Positions 32,559 through 41,277 of a stretch of 64,000 bases of DNA are shown one piece after another. Both the position numbers and the translations under genes were made by a program. Location of the stretch: positions 310,001 through 374,000 of the forward strand of contig CAWDWM010000001.1 in NCBI GenBank assembly GCA_963806015.1. Direction: 5' to 3'. The stretch's first letter is position 1; the number at the start of each line of letters is the position of its first letter. The stretch comes from JAOPZW01 sp963806015. GTDB lineage: Bacteria; Actinomycetota; Thermoleophilia; Solirubrobacterales; Solirubrobacteraceae. The notes under the pieces were generated by a model that worked only from the letters and a program-made list of their open reading frames with translations, searched no databases and was not told the origin of the DNA.

Positions 32559-33463
32559 GGTGCGGCCACCGTCAGGGCGCCGAGCACGAGATCCACGTGC
32601 TCGGCATCGGTGCGGCGCGGCGGGACGAGCACGGGGCACCCGGCATGGCGGATGACGCGCTCCGACGTGCTGCCGAGCGCGAGGCGGTGCACCGGGCCCC
32701 AGTGGCGTGAGCCGAGGACGAGCAGGTCGAGGTCCTCGGTGGCCAGGACGAGCTCGCCGGCCGGGTCGCCCACGACGACGGCGCCGTCGGCGGTCACGCC
32801 CTCGCACGCCTCCAGACGGCGGGCGAGGAGCTCCTGGGTCGCAGCGCGCCGCTGCTCGGTGAGCTCCTGCAGTGCGTCCACGTAGGACGGCGTGACCGAG
32901 AGGCCCACCCATCCGGGCACGGTTTCGTCGACCACCGCATGCAAGGACAGGTGCGCGCCGGTGTGGTGCGCGAGCTCTCGCGCCAGCATCAGTGCCAGCG
33001 CCGATTCGGGCGTCGCGTCGATCCCGACACCGATCCGGTGAAGCTCCATCCGAGGTTCGACCGTGTCGGGTGCGACCGCGACCGCGCACGGCGCTCCGTG
33101 GAGCACCTGCATGGCCTGATCGCCCTCGACGATCCTTGACAGACCCCGGCGGTGGCGCGAGCCCACCGCGATCAGGTCGGCGTGCTCTGCGCGCGCGACG
33201 CGACGCAGCGCGTGCGCGGGCGAGAGGTCCGCCTCGATGCGGACGAGCGCGTCGGGGGCGAGCTCGTCGCGGACGGCTCGCAGCTCGTGCTCGAGCGTCG
33301 CGCGCTGGCCGGCGTAGCTGCCGGGGAACGGGAGCGGAGGGTGATGGTGCACGCCGACCAGCAGGAGTCGCGCACCCGTCGCCGAGGAGATCGCATGCGC
33401 GAGCGACACTGCGCCGCGCCCGCGCTCTCGCCCGTTGCATCCGGCGATGATCGTGCGGTACAT
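32555..33463 (-). CDS. Universal stress protein, two USP domains
   Basis: A 302-residue tandem USP. The first domain is IIAGCNGRERGRGA to VGSRHRRGLSRIVEGDQAMQVLHGAPCAVAV; the second is IGVGIDATPESALAL to LGSRHWGPVHRLALGSTSERVIRHAGCPVLV, with a full GX2GX9GS ATP loop. The start at 33461-33463 is fixed by a strong ribosome-binding site (AGGAG, 5 bases upstream). It is the first gene of the USP-USP-ATPase operon and faces the GNAT/acyl-CoA synthetase gene across 187 bases. Residue identity to the other two USPs in the window is limited to the ATP-site half. Confidence 0.92.
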   Translation of the reverse strand: MYRTIIAGCNGRERGRGAVSLAHAISSATGARLLLVGVHHHPPLPFPGSYAGQRATLEHELRAVRDELAPDALVRIEADLSPAHALRRVARAEHADLIAVGSRHRRGLSRIVEGDQAMQVLHGAPCAVAVAPDTVEPRMELHRIGVGIDATPESALALMLARELAHHTGAHLSLHAVVDETVPGWVGLSVTPSYVDALQELTEQRRAATQELLARRLEACEGVTADGAVVVGDPAGELVLATEDLDLLVLGSRHWGPVHRLALGSTSERVIRHAGCPVLVPPRRTDAEHVDLVLGALTVAAP

Positions 33464-33603
33464 GACGTCTCCTTGCGATGCGGTGGATCGGCCGTCCGTA
33501 AGGGCCCGATTCGCACGGTAGACCCCGGTGGCCGTCGGTTCATCGGGGAGGTCCGCCGACCGGCTGCGGCTCTCCACGGATGCGTCGCCGGCGCCCCCCA
33601 CCC

Positions 33604-33609
33604 TACGCT
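33604..33609 (+). promoter_or_regulatory. Candidate -10 hexamer for the GNAT/acyl-CoA synthetase gene
   Basis: TACGCT lies 42 bases before the ATG. The rest of the 187-base divergent region holds no clear -35 box. It does hold CACGGATG at 33575-33582, an octamer that also forms both arms of an inverted repeat before the third USP, and a weak CGGTAGACCCCGG variant of the shared element at 33516-33528. Confidence 0.3.
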
Positions 33610-33650
33610 CTGTGCCACGGCGCGCTTGCGTACCGCGACACTGAACGACG

Positions 33651-36389
33651 ATGCCCTCCGCCCTCTCCGAACCCCCGCATCGCGTCGAGCTCGAGACGGC
33701 CCGCGACGGCGCCATCGACGTCGTCCTGCGCGACGGGTCCACGGTCCACGTGCGACCGACCGTCGCCGCCGACGTCGCCGCCGTGGCGACCTTCCTCGAC
33801 GGCCTGTCGCCCGAGGCGCGCTGGTTTCGCTTCATGGGCGGCGGCATCTCCGCCGAGCGCGCGGCGCGAGGGCTCATCGACCGCGGCGTCGGCCTGATTG
33901 CGACCGCCGGCGCCGACGGGCACGTGGTCGCCCATGCCTGCTTCGTGCCCGAGAAGACGAGCGATCGCGCCGAGCTGGCCTTCGCCGTCGCCGACGCCTG
34001 GCAGGGGCGCGGCATCGGCACGCTGATGCTCGCGCACCTCGCGCAGCTCGCCGAGGCGACCGGAGCCGTGACGCTGACGGCCTTCGTCCACCCCGACAAC
34101 CACCGCATGCTCAGCGTGCTGCGCGACTCCGGGTTCGCCATGGAGGTCCGCGCCGAGCCCGGGCTGCTGGAGATCGAGCTCCCCGCACAGCTCAGCGCCG
34201 CCGCGCGTGAGCGCTTCGAGGAGCGCGATCGGACCGCGGCGGTCGCCGCGGTGCGTCATGTCCTCACACCGGCCTCGATCGCGGTCGTCGGCGCGTCGCG
34301 CCGGCAGGGCAGCGTCGGCGGGACGGTGGTCCGCAACCTGGTCGCCGGCGCGTTCGCCGGCCCCGTGTATCCGATCAACCCGCACGCCCAGACGATCGCC
34401 GGCCGGCCGGCGTACGCGACGGTGGCCGATGTGCCCACCCCGGTGGAGCTGGCCATCATCGCCGTCGCCGCACCCGCGGTGCTCGACGCGGCGCGCGCCT
34501 GCGCGACCGCGGGAGTGCCCGCGCTCGTCGTCCTCTCGGCGGGCTTCGGCGAGGCGGGAGCCGAGGGGCGAGCACGCCAGGCAGAGCTGCTGGGCATCTG
34601 CCGCGAGACGGGGATGCGGCTCGTCGGACCGAACTGCCTGGGCGTCCTGAACACGGCGCCCGGGATCCGGATGAACGCGACCTTCGCCCCCGGTCGCCCG
34701 CCCGCGGGACGGATCGCCTTCGCCTCGCAGAGCGGCGCCTACGGCATCGCCGCGCTCGAGCTCTGCGCGCAGCGCGGCCTCGGGCTCTCGTCGTTCGTCT
34801 CGATGGGCGACAAGGCCGACCTGTCTGGCAACGACTTCCTGCGCTTCTGGGAGCAGGACCCGGGCACCGACGTCGTGCTGCTGTACCTCGAGTCGCTGGG
34901 CAACCCGCAGCGCTTCGGCCAGATCGCGCGGCGGCTCACCGCGTCCAAGCCCATCATCGCGGTCAAGAGCGGGCGAACGGTCGCGGGACGGCGAGCGGCG
35001 TCGTCGCACACCGGCGCCCTGCTGGACGCCTCCGAGGCCACCGTCGACGCCCTCTTCGACCACGCCGGCGTGATCCGCGTCGAGACGCTCGACGAGCAGC
35101 TCGACGTCGCCGAGCTGCTCGCGCGCCAGCCGCTGCCCGGCGGCAGCCGCGTCGCGATCGTGACCAACGCCGGCGGCCCGGCGATCGCCTGCGCCGACGC
35201 GTGCGGCGCGGCCGGCCTGCGCGTCGAGCCGCTGCAGGACGCCACCTGCAAAGCCCTGCTCAAGCAGCTGCCGCCGGCGGCGTCGGCGGCGAACCCCGTC
35301 GACATGCTCGCCGCCGCGACGAGCAGCGACTTCCGCCGCGCGATCGAGACGGTCGCCGCCGACCCCGGCGTCGACGCGATCATCGCGATCTTCATCCAGG
35401 CGCTGCCGGGCCGCGGGGTGGCGGCGGTGCTGCGCGCGATCCGCACGGCGGCGCAGCGCGCTCGCCGCGCAGGAGTCCCCGTCGCGGCAGTCGTCATGGC
35501 CCCCGGTGCGCCGGCCACGGCCACGGCCCCGGCCGGCCAGCCCGACGTGCCCGTCTTCACCACCCCTGAGCACGCCGCTCGCGCGCTCGGGCACGCGGCG
35601 CGACACGCGGACCGCCGCCGCCATCCGCCGCCGGCCGCCGAGCCGCCGAGCGACGTCGATCCGGACGGCGCCGCAGCAGTGATCGCGCGCGCGCTGGCCG
35701 CCGGGCCCGGATGGCTCGGCGTAGAGGACACCGAACAGCTGCTCGGCGCCTACGGCCTGCCGCTGGCTCCCGCACGCGTCGCGGCGTCGCCGCACGCCGC
35801 CGGGCGTTGCGCGGCGGCGCTGGGCGGCGAGGTCGCGCTCAAGGCGATCGTGCCCGGGCTCCTGCACAAGCGCGACGCCGACGCGGTGCGCCTGGGCCTG
35901 CACGGCGCGACGGCGGTGGCCCGCGCCGCCCGCGAACTGCGCTCCGCGCTCGACGCGGAGGGCCGCACGGTCGACGGCTTCCTTGTCCAGGCGATGGCGG
36001 AGCCCGGCGTCGAGATGCTGGTCGGCGTCGTCGCCGACGCGCGGTTCGGACCCGTCGTGGCCTGCGGCGCGGGCGGCACGGCCGTCGAGCTGCTGGGCGA
36101 CGTCTCGGTCCGCCTGGCCCCGGTCGCCGCCGTCGAGGCGGCGGAGATGATCCGCGGCCTGCGCACCTTCCCGCTGCTCGACGGCTTCCGCGGAGCGACG
36201 CCGGTCGATCTCGGGGCGCTCGAGGACGTGGTCGTGCGCATCGGGGCGCTCGCCGCGGCGCACCCCGAGATCGTCGAGCTCGACCTCAATCCCGTGATCG
36301 CGTCGCCGACGGGCGCAGTGGTCGTCGACGCGCGGGTGCGGATCCAGCGCCCGGCCCGCCGTCCGCCGTATCCGGCGATCGGCCGCTGA
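33651..36389 (+). CDS. GNAT acetyltransferase fused to ADP-forming acyl-CoA synthetase (protein lysine acyltransferase type)
   Basis: A 912-residue fusion. The N-terminal GNAT domain (about 25-185) has the acetyl-CoA loop WQGRGIGTLMLAHL. The CoA-binding domain follows (about 200-330; IAVVGASRRQGSVGG, VYPINP). The ligase domain contains the phospho-His in SSHTGALL (His453). A C-terminal ATP-grasp domain spans about 690-905 (LKAIVPGLLHK, ELDLNPVI). Enzymes of this build acetylate lysines of acetyl-CoA synthetase and other proteins. The GNAT-first order is found in actinobacterial Pat homologues, whereas the Salmonella enzyme has it last. The ligase may be active or serve only as a regulatory CoA sensor; the phospho-His is retained here. 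It is transcribed away from the USP operon. Confidence 0.9.
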   Translation: MPSALSEPPHRVELETARDGAIDVVLRDGSTVHVRPTVAADVAAVATFLDGLSPEARWFRFMGGGISAERAARGLIDRGVGLIATAGADGHVVAHACFVPEKTSDRAELAFAVADAWQGRGIGTLMLAHLAQLAEATGAVTLTAFVHPDNHRMLSVLRDSGFAMEVRAEPGLLEIELPAQLSAAARERFEERDRTAAVAAVRHVLTPASIAVVGASRRQGSVGGTVVRNLVAGAFAGPVYPINPHAQTIAGRPAYATVADVPTPVELAIIAVAAPAVLDAARACATAGVPALVVLSAGFGEAGAEGRARQAELLGICRETGMRLVGPNCLGVLNTAPGIRMNATFAPGRPPAGRIAFASQSGAYGIAALELCAQRGLGLSSFVSMGDKADLSGNDFLRFWEQDPGTDVVLLYLESLGNPQRFGQIARRLTASKPIIAVKSGRTVAGRRAASSHTGALLDASEATVDALFDHAGVIRVETLDEQLDVAELLARQPLPGGSRVAIVTNAGGPAIACADACGAAGLRVEPLQDATCKALLKQLPPAASAANPVDMLAAATSSDFRRAIETVAADPGVDAIIAIFIQALPGRGVAAVLRAIRTAAQRARRAGVPVAAVVMAPGAPATATAPAGQPDVPVFTTPEHAARALGHAARHADRRRHPPPAAEPPSDVDPDGAAAVIARALAAGPGWLGVEDTEQLLGAYGLPLAPARVAASPHAAGRCAAALGGEVALKAIVPGLLHKRDADAVRLGLHGATAVARAARELRSALDAEGRTVDGFLVQAMAEPGVEMLVGVVADARFGPVVACGAGGTAVELLGDVSVRLAPVAAVEAAEMIRGLRTFPLLDGFRGATPVDLGALEDVVVRIGALAAAHPEIVELDLNPVIASPTGAVVVDARVRIQRPARRPPYPAIGR

Positions 36390-36398
36390 GCAGCCCCG

Positions 36399-36854
36399 CT
36401 ACAGCGCGTCGAGTCCGGCCAGGAGGTGCTGGGCGATGAGCTGCGGCGTGGGCGGGCACCCGGGAATGCGGATGTCGACGGGAAGCACCTCCTCCAGCGC
36501 GCCCACGAGCTCGGCCGGATCTCCGAGGATCCCGCAGCCAAGGGCGCAATCGCCCAGCGCGGCGACCAGCCGGGGCTCGGGCATCGCGTCGTAGGCGACG
36601 CGCAGGGCCGTGGCCATGCGCGTGGTCACCGGCCCCGTCACCAGCAGGACGTCGGCATGGCGGGGCGAGGCGACGACGTCCAGGCCGAAGCGCTGCATGT
36701 CGTAGAACGGGCTCGTCGCGAGGCCGAGCTCGTGCTCGCAGCCGTTGCAGGAGCCCGCGTCGACGTGGCGCAGGTCGATGGAGCGCCATCCCCGCGCGCG
36801 CTCGAGACCGGCTTGACGGCGGACGCGCGCGAGCTGTCGCAGGAGGACCAGCAT
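36399..36854 (-). CDS. Hyf/Hyc-type small subunit (HyfI/NuoB-like)
   Basis: A 151-residue electron-transfer subunit holding one 4Fe-4S cluster next to the large-subunit active site. The cluster ligands are visible as GSCNGCEHEL (about residue 37), GDCALGCG and IPGCPPTP. It starts with ATG at 36852-36854, overlapping the large-subunit stop by one base, and ends the six-gene minus-strand operon. Compared with complex I NuoB the first motif is CxxC rather than paired Cys-Cys, which is the hydrogenase pattern. It stops 9 bases from the end of the opposing synthetase gene. Confidence 0.88.
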   Translation of the reverse strand: MLVLLRQLARVRRQAGLERARGWRSIDLRHVDAGSCNGCEHELGLATSPFYDMQRFGLDVVASPRHADVLLVTGPVTTRMATALRVAYDAMPEPRLVAALGDCALGCGILGDPAELVGALEEVLPVDIRIPGCPPTPQLIAQHLLAGLDAL

Positions 36855-38263
36855 CAGCGGTCCACGCACGCGTAGCAGAGCTCGAAGCTCTTGTTGATGA
36901 GCGGGAAGTCGGGCAGGAGGTTGCCGACCGCGGCGTGGGCGAGCGCGGGCCAGTTGGCATAGGACCCCGTTCGCAGGCGCAGCCGCCCGATCCGCCCGCT
37001 CTCGAGCGCGACCACGGCCAGCGTCGCGCCGCGCGGGCTCTCGACGCGCCCTATCCCGAGCGGGCGCGGGGCCTGCCCGGCCGCCGCCGTCCCGGGCGCC
37101 ACGGGGCCGGCCAGCAGGTCGTCGAGCACGTCGCATGTCGCCTCGAGCTCGGTGGCCCGCAGCTCCAGGCGCGCCGCGACGTCGCCGGACGGCCGCCGCG
37201 GCGCGGCGGGCGCGAACCCGTCGTAGGCGAGCCGCGGGCTGTGGGCGCGGGCGTCGCTGCGCACGCCGGCCGCGCGCGCGGCGGGGCCCGACGCGCCGAG
37301 GCGCAGGGCGGCGGCCTCGTCGAGCACGCCCACGCCGTCGAGCCGCGCCCGGACCGAGCCGGCGAACTCGAGCTCGCGCCACGCCGCCGCAGCGTCGACG
37401 CGCAGCTCGCGCAGCGCCCCGCGGGCGGCGTCGGCCACCTGAGGGTCGGCCGCGAACGCACCGGCGCCGACGGCCACCGTGCCGAACAGGAAGCGGTGCC
37501 CCGCAACCCGGTCGTTGATCCGCTGCGCGCGATCCTTCAGGGCGGCGAACGCCATCGTGCCGGGCGCGAACCCGACGCCCGCGCACAGCGCGCCGATGTC
37601 GTGGAGATGGTTGTAGAGACGCTCGAGCTCGAGCAGGAGCGTGCGCGCGCGACGCAGCTCACGATCGGGCCACACTCCGAGCGCCTCCTCGACCGCGTGC
37701 GCGTAGGCCACGGTGTTGGCGACCGCGCACGCCGCGCAGGCCCGCTGCGCGTAGGCCAGGCCCTCGCCGGGACCCAGCCCCTCGGCCGCGCGCTCGAGGC
37801 CGCGGTGCTTGTAGAACAGCCGCGCGTCGAGCGCCAGGATGCGCTCGCCGACGACGTGGAAGCGGAAGTGCCCGGACTCGATGACACCGGCGTGGATCGG
37901 GCCGACGGCGACCTCGTGGACGCCGTCGCCGGTCACCGGGGTCGTCCACGCGCGCGGGTCCTGCGGATGGGCGACCAGCGCGCGCAGCGGCCCGTGGCCC
38001 TCGAAGTCCAGCCCGTGCAGGTCGTGGGCCTCGCGCTCGTCCCAGTCGGCGGCCGGCACGAGGTCGACGATCGTGGGGACGCGGCCGTCGACGGCCGCGC
38101 ACCCGAGCACGTGCGTCTCGTGATCGGGTCCGACGAACGCCGCGCGCCACCGGGCGGCGCCCTCGTGCCCCACGGCCCAGGCGCCGGCGAACCGCGCGCC
38201 GTCTCCCAGCCGGGCGCCGATCGCGTGGCGCCAGCGCGCGGTCTCGACGTCGACGAGGCTCAC
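36854..38263 (-). CDS. Group-4 [NiFe]-hydrogenase-like large subunit (HycE/HyfG-like)
   Basis: A 469-residue fusion of an N-terminal NuoC-like domain (about 1-110; DWDEREAHDLHG) and a NuoD/hydrogenase large-subunit domain. The two CxxC pairs that bind Ni-Fe in hydrogenases are kept: RACAACAVANTV near residue 177 and LCYACVDR at the very C-terminus. Neighbouring residues differ from the canonical RxCGxCxxxH and DPCxxC, being Ala-Ala between the first Cys pair, Asn for His, and Glu-Leu for Asp-Pro. The protein ends exactly where the maturation protease would cut normal precursors. Start GTG overlaps the upstream stop (GTGA). Hydrogen chemistry is therefore possible but unproven. Confidence 0.85.
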   Translation of the reverse strand: MSLVDVETARWRHAIGARLGDGARFAGAWAVGHEGAARWRAAFVGPDHETHVLGCAAVDGRVPTIVDLVPAADWDEREAHDLHGLDFEGHGPLRALVAHPQDPRAWTTPVTGDGVHEVAVGPIHAGVIESGHFRFHVVGERILALDARLFYKHRGLERAAEGLGPGEGLAYAQRACAACAVANTVAYAHAVEEALGVWPDRELRRARTLLLELERLYNHLHDIGALCAGVGFAPGTMAFAALKDRAQRINDRVAGHRFLFGTVAVGAGAFAADPQVADAARGALRELRVDAAAAWRELEFAGSVRARLDGVGVLDEAAALRLGASGPAARAAGVRSDARAHSPRLAYDGFAPAAPRRPSGDVAARLELRATELEATCDVLDDLLAGPVAPGTAAAGQAPRPLGIGRVESPRGATLAVVALESGRIGRLRLRTGSYANWPALAHAAVGNLLPDFPLINKSFELCYACVDR

Positions 38264-39750
38264 AGCGCGCCCCGTACGAGGGTGTCCACGAAGGTCGTGC
38301 CCGGCAGCAGCAGGGCGACGACGGTGAGCGCGAGCATGGCGGCGCCCAGCGCCGCGGTCATGACGGCAATCGCCCGCTCGCCGCGGTGGCGCGCGCGGCG
38401 GCGCGGCCGGCCCGGCTCACCGATCACGCCCTCCAGGAACGCGTGCAGCAGGCCGAGGAAGCCCAGCGCCAGCGCGACCGTCGCCACCACGGCGACCGCC
38501 GTCTCGCCGGCCCCGAACCCGCCCAGCAGGATCAGCAGCTCGGAGACGAAGAGTGGCGACGGCGGCAGGCCGGCGAGCGCGCCCAGGCTGATGCCCATCG
38601 CCAGCGCCGTGGGAGGGCTGGCCGACAGGACGCCCGCCGGAGCGCGGTGCGCCGCGTCGGGATCGCTGCGCAACAGCGGCAGCGCCGCGTAGAAGCCCAG
38701 CGACTTGGCCAGCCCGTGCCCGACGACGTGGATGACCACCCCGGCGATGGCCAGAGGCGTGCCGAAGCCGATGCCCAGCGCGACGATCCCCATGTGCTCG
38801 AGGCTGGAGTAGGCCAGCAGGCGCTTCCACGGCAGCGCGCGCCACAGGAACGGGACGGCGACGATCACCGAGGCCAGGCCGAACCCGAGGAACAGCGCGC
38901 CCGCCGTCGCCCCGCCTACGCCCGCGTCGAGCGTCGTCTTCACGCGCCAGGCCACGAACACGACGGTCGGCAGCAGCGCGGCGGACAGCAGCGCGCTGAT
39001 CGGCGCCGGCGCCTCGCTGTGCGCGTCGGGCAGCCAGTTGTGGACGGGCGCCCAGCCGATCTTCGTCGCCAGGCCCGCGAGGATCAGCACGAAGGCCACG
39101 AGCAGCGCCTCCTGCGGCAGCCGGGCCGCGCTGCTGTCCAGAGCGTGCCAGTCCAGCGCGCCCAGCCCGTGCTCGCCCTCGCCCGCCAGCGCCAGCGCGA
39201 GCACGACGATCCCCAGCAGCGCCACCGACAGCCCCAGCGTCGTCAGCACGAGGTACTTCCACCCGGCCTCCAGGGCGTGGCGGGCGCCGGTGAACGCGAT
39301 GAGCAGCGCCGAGGCGGCGGTCGTCGCCTCCACCAGCAGCCAGGCGACCGCGAGGTTGCCCGCGATCGGCACCGCGAGCAGCGCGGCCCAGAATGCGTAC
39401 AGCGCGGCGTAGTAGCGGTGGCGCGAGCGCCCGGCGCTGAACCAGCTGCGCCCGGCCGTGCGCAGGTAGCCGGGTGACATGAGCGCGCTGCAGAGGCCGA
39501 CGATCGCGATCAGCGCCAGGAAGACCCCGCTGGCCCCGTCGACGAGGTAGCGGGCGCCGCGCATCGGCGCGCCGTCGTCGTGCGCGAGCACCAGCGCGGC
39601 CAGCACGAGCGCGGTTGCCGCGGTGGCGACGGCGGCCACGATGTTCAGGCGGTCCGCCTGTGTGGGCGTGCGGGTCGCCTGCAGCGCGACGGCGCAGGCC
39701 AGCGGCAGCGCGGGCACCACCGCGGCGAGAACCCCGACGAGCTCAGTCAT
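38260..39750 (-). CDS. Hyf/Hyc-type membrane subunit (HyfF-like, MrpD/NuoN family)
   Basis: A 496-residue polytopic membrane protein of the proton-conducting antiporter family. Characteristic segments are KIGWAPVHNWLPDAHSEAPAPISALLS (conserved Lys and His in the discontinuous helix), RLLAYSSLEHMGI and the C-terminal helix bundle. The start ATG at 39748-39750 overlaps the preceding gene by 8 bases; the stop overlaps the large-subunit start. It corresponds to HycQ (Rv0086) in M. tuberculosis by order and type. It probably couples electron flow to ion movement. Confidence 0.87.
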   Translation of the reverse strand: MTELVGVLAAVVPALPLACAVALQATRTPTQADRLNIVAAVATAATALVLAALVLAHDDGAPMRGARYLVDGASGVFLALIAIVGLCSALMSPGYLRTAGRSWFSAGRSRHRYYAALYAFWAALLAVPIAGNLAVAWLLVEATTAASALLIAFTGARHALEAGWKYLVLTTLGLSVALLGIVVLALALAGEGEHGLGALDWHALDSSAARLPQEALLVAFVLILAGLATKIGWAPVHNWLPDAHSEAPAPISALLSAALLPTVVFVAWRVKTTLDAGVGGATAGALFLGFGLASVIVAVPFLWRALPWKRLLAYSSLEHMGIVALGIGFGTPLAIAGVVIHVVGHGLAKSLGFYAALPLLRSDPDAAHRAPAGVLSASPPTALAMGISLGALAGLPPSPLFVSELLILLGGFGAGETAVAVVATVALALGFLGLLHAFLEGVIGEPGRPRRRARHRGERAIAVMTAALGAAMLALTVVALLLPGTTFVDTLVRGAL

Positions 39751-40360
39751 GCAGCCCCCGCAACAGCTCGGTGTCGCCGGTCCCCAGCTCGAGATGGATG
39801 CGCTGGGTGAACGCGACCGCGACGGTGACGACGAGGGCCAGGTCGAACAGCGCGCCGAGCTCGACCACATAGGAGAGCCCGCCCGGGACCGAGACCGCCA
39901 GCAGCGACAGGCCGTTCTCGGCCACGATCAGCCCCAGCACTTGCATGAACGCCGGGCGCCGGGCGACGACGATGGCGATGCCGATGAGCACGAGCGCCAC
40001 CGCGGTCTGCTCGGTCTGGGCGTCGCCGAGCCCGAGCGGGGGCACGAGCGCGGTGGTCGCGAGGGCGACCGCGCCCGCGCCACCGAGGCGCACGAGCGCA
40101 GGCGCGGCCGGCGCGACGAGCCGCGGCTCGCGCGTGCGGCGCACGACGACGAGCAGCAACACCGGCAGCACCACGGCCTTCGTGATGAGGACGAGACTCG
40201 CAACGAGGTAGTCGCCCGAGCGCCCCGACGCGAGGCCGAGCGCGCCGATGCCCAGCACGAGCGACTGCGCGGCGATGAGCGCGATCGCGGCCGAGCGCCG
40301 GCGCACGACGATCACCCCCAGGCCGAGCAGGAGCATGGCGGCGACGAGCGCGCCGCTCAT
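39743..40360 (-). CDS. Hyf/Hyc-type small membrane subunit (HyfE-like)
   Basis: A 205-residue hydrophobic protein with about six membrane helices. Its layout matches HyfE/HycP, where a NuoK-like part (IVAENGLSLLAVSVPGGLSYVVELGALFDL) follows N-terminal helices. The buried Glu of IVAEN and the Glu of VVELG are typical ion-path residues. It lies between the HyfC-like and HyfF-like genes with 4- and 8-base overlaps. Confidence 0.82.
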   Translation of the reverse strand: MSGALVAAMLLLGLGVIVVRRRSAAIALIAAQSLVLGIGALGLASGRSGDYLVASLVLITKAVVLPVLLLVVVRRTREPRLVAPAAPALVRLGGAGAVALATTALVPPLGLGDAQTEQTAVALVLIGIAIVVARRPAFMQVLGLIVAENGLSLLAVSVPGGLSYVVELGALFDLALVVTVAVAFTQRIHLELGTGDTELLRGLHD

Positions 40361-41277
40361 GCCGCGCCTCCGGCGATCCAGGCGCCGATGCCGACGAGCG
40401 CCACGGCGCCCCCGAACCCCAGCAGCGAGGGGACGCGCAGAATGCGCATCTTGGCCTGCGCCGTCTCCGTGATCGCCAGGCCCGCGCAGAGGACGGGCAC
40501 GCTCACGGCGAGCGCCACCAGGCCGCCGGCGAAGCCGCGCGGATGGGGCAGGAAGAGCGCCGCGGCGAGCGTGAGCATCAGCCAGTGGCGCGCGGCGGCG
40601 ACCCAGTGCAGATAGGCGAGGTCGCGCCCCGCGTACTCGAGCAGCGGCCCCTCGTGGATCATCGTCAGCTCGAGGTGCGTGTCAGGGTTGTCGATCGGCT
40701 GACGGCCGGTCTCGACGAGCACCACGAGGGCGAAGGCCAGCGCCCCGCACCAGTGCGCCGGCTCGCTCCAGATGCCCGCGCCGCCCGCGGCGCTGCTCAT
40801 CGCGAGCAGGTCGGTGCTGTGCGCCGGCAGCGCGGCGACCAGCAGCGCGAGCACGAGCAGCGCCTCGCCGAAGACGGCGAACGTGAGGTCGCGGGCGACG
40901 CCCATCAGCGCGAAGCCGTTGCCGGTGTCCCACGCCGCCGCGGCGACGGCGAAGCGCGCCAGCGCCAGCACGCCGACGAGCACGAGCGCATCGTGGCCGA
41001 GCGCCCAGTTCCCCGAGCGCCCGCCCAGCGGCACGAGGGCGAAGGCGACGAGCAGGCATGCGGCCGCCAGCGGCGGGGCGAGGCGATAGATCGGCCCGGT
41101 GCCCTCGGGGTCGACGGCGCTCTTCCCCCACAGCCGCCGCAGGACCCGGTAGGGCTGCAGGGGCGATGCGCCGCGGCGCCCCTGCAGGCGCGCCTTGACG
41201 CTCTGGATCGTGCCGGGCAGCAGCGGCGCCAGGGCGACGCCGGCGAGCTGCAGCACGCCGGCCGCGAGCGAGCTCAC
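40357..41277 (-). CDS. Hyf/Hyc-type membrane anchor subunit (HyfC/HycD, NuoH-like)
   Basis: A 306-residue membrane protein with about eight helices, homologous to complex I NuoH, which joins the peripheral arm to the antiporter-like subunits. Typical segments are VKARLQGRRGASPLQPYRVL (cytosolic loop after helix 1), ETGRQPIDNPDTHLELTMIHE (conserved acidic loop) and LEYAGRDLAYLHW. GTG at 41277 is the start, overlapping the HyfB-like stop as GTGA. An unusually long upstream open frame exists but shows no family similarity. Confidence 0.88.
   Translation of the reverse strand: MSSLAAGVLQLAGVALAPLLPGTIQSVKARLQGRRGASPLQPYRVLRRLWGKSAVDPEGTGPIYRLAPPLAAACLLVAFALVPLGGRSGNWALGHDALVLVGVLALARFAVAAAAWDTGNGFALMGVARDLTFAVFGEALLVLALLVAALPAHSTDLLAMSSAAGGAGIWSEPAHWCGALAFALVVLVETGRQPIDNPDTHLELTMIHEGPLLEYAGRDLAYLHWVAAARHWLMLTLAAALFLPHPRGFAGGLVALAVSVPVLCAGLAITETAQAKMRILRVPSLLGFGGAVALVGIGAWIAGGAA

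Noticed and set aside
33603..36263. 886-codon minus-strand open frame opposite the GNAT/synthetase gene
   Set aside because: Antisense shadow with low-complexity Arg/Gly/Asp sequence.
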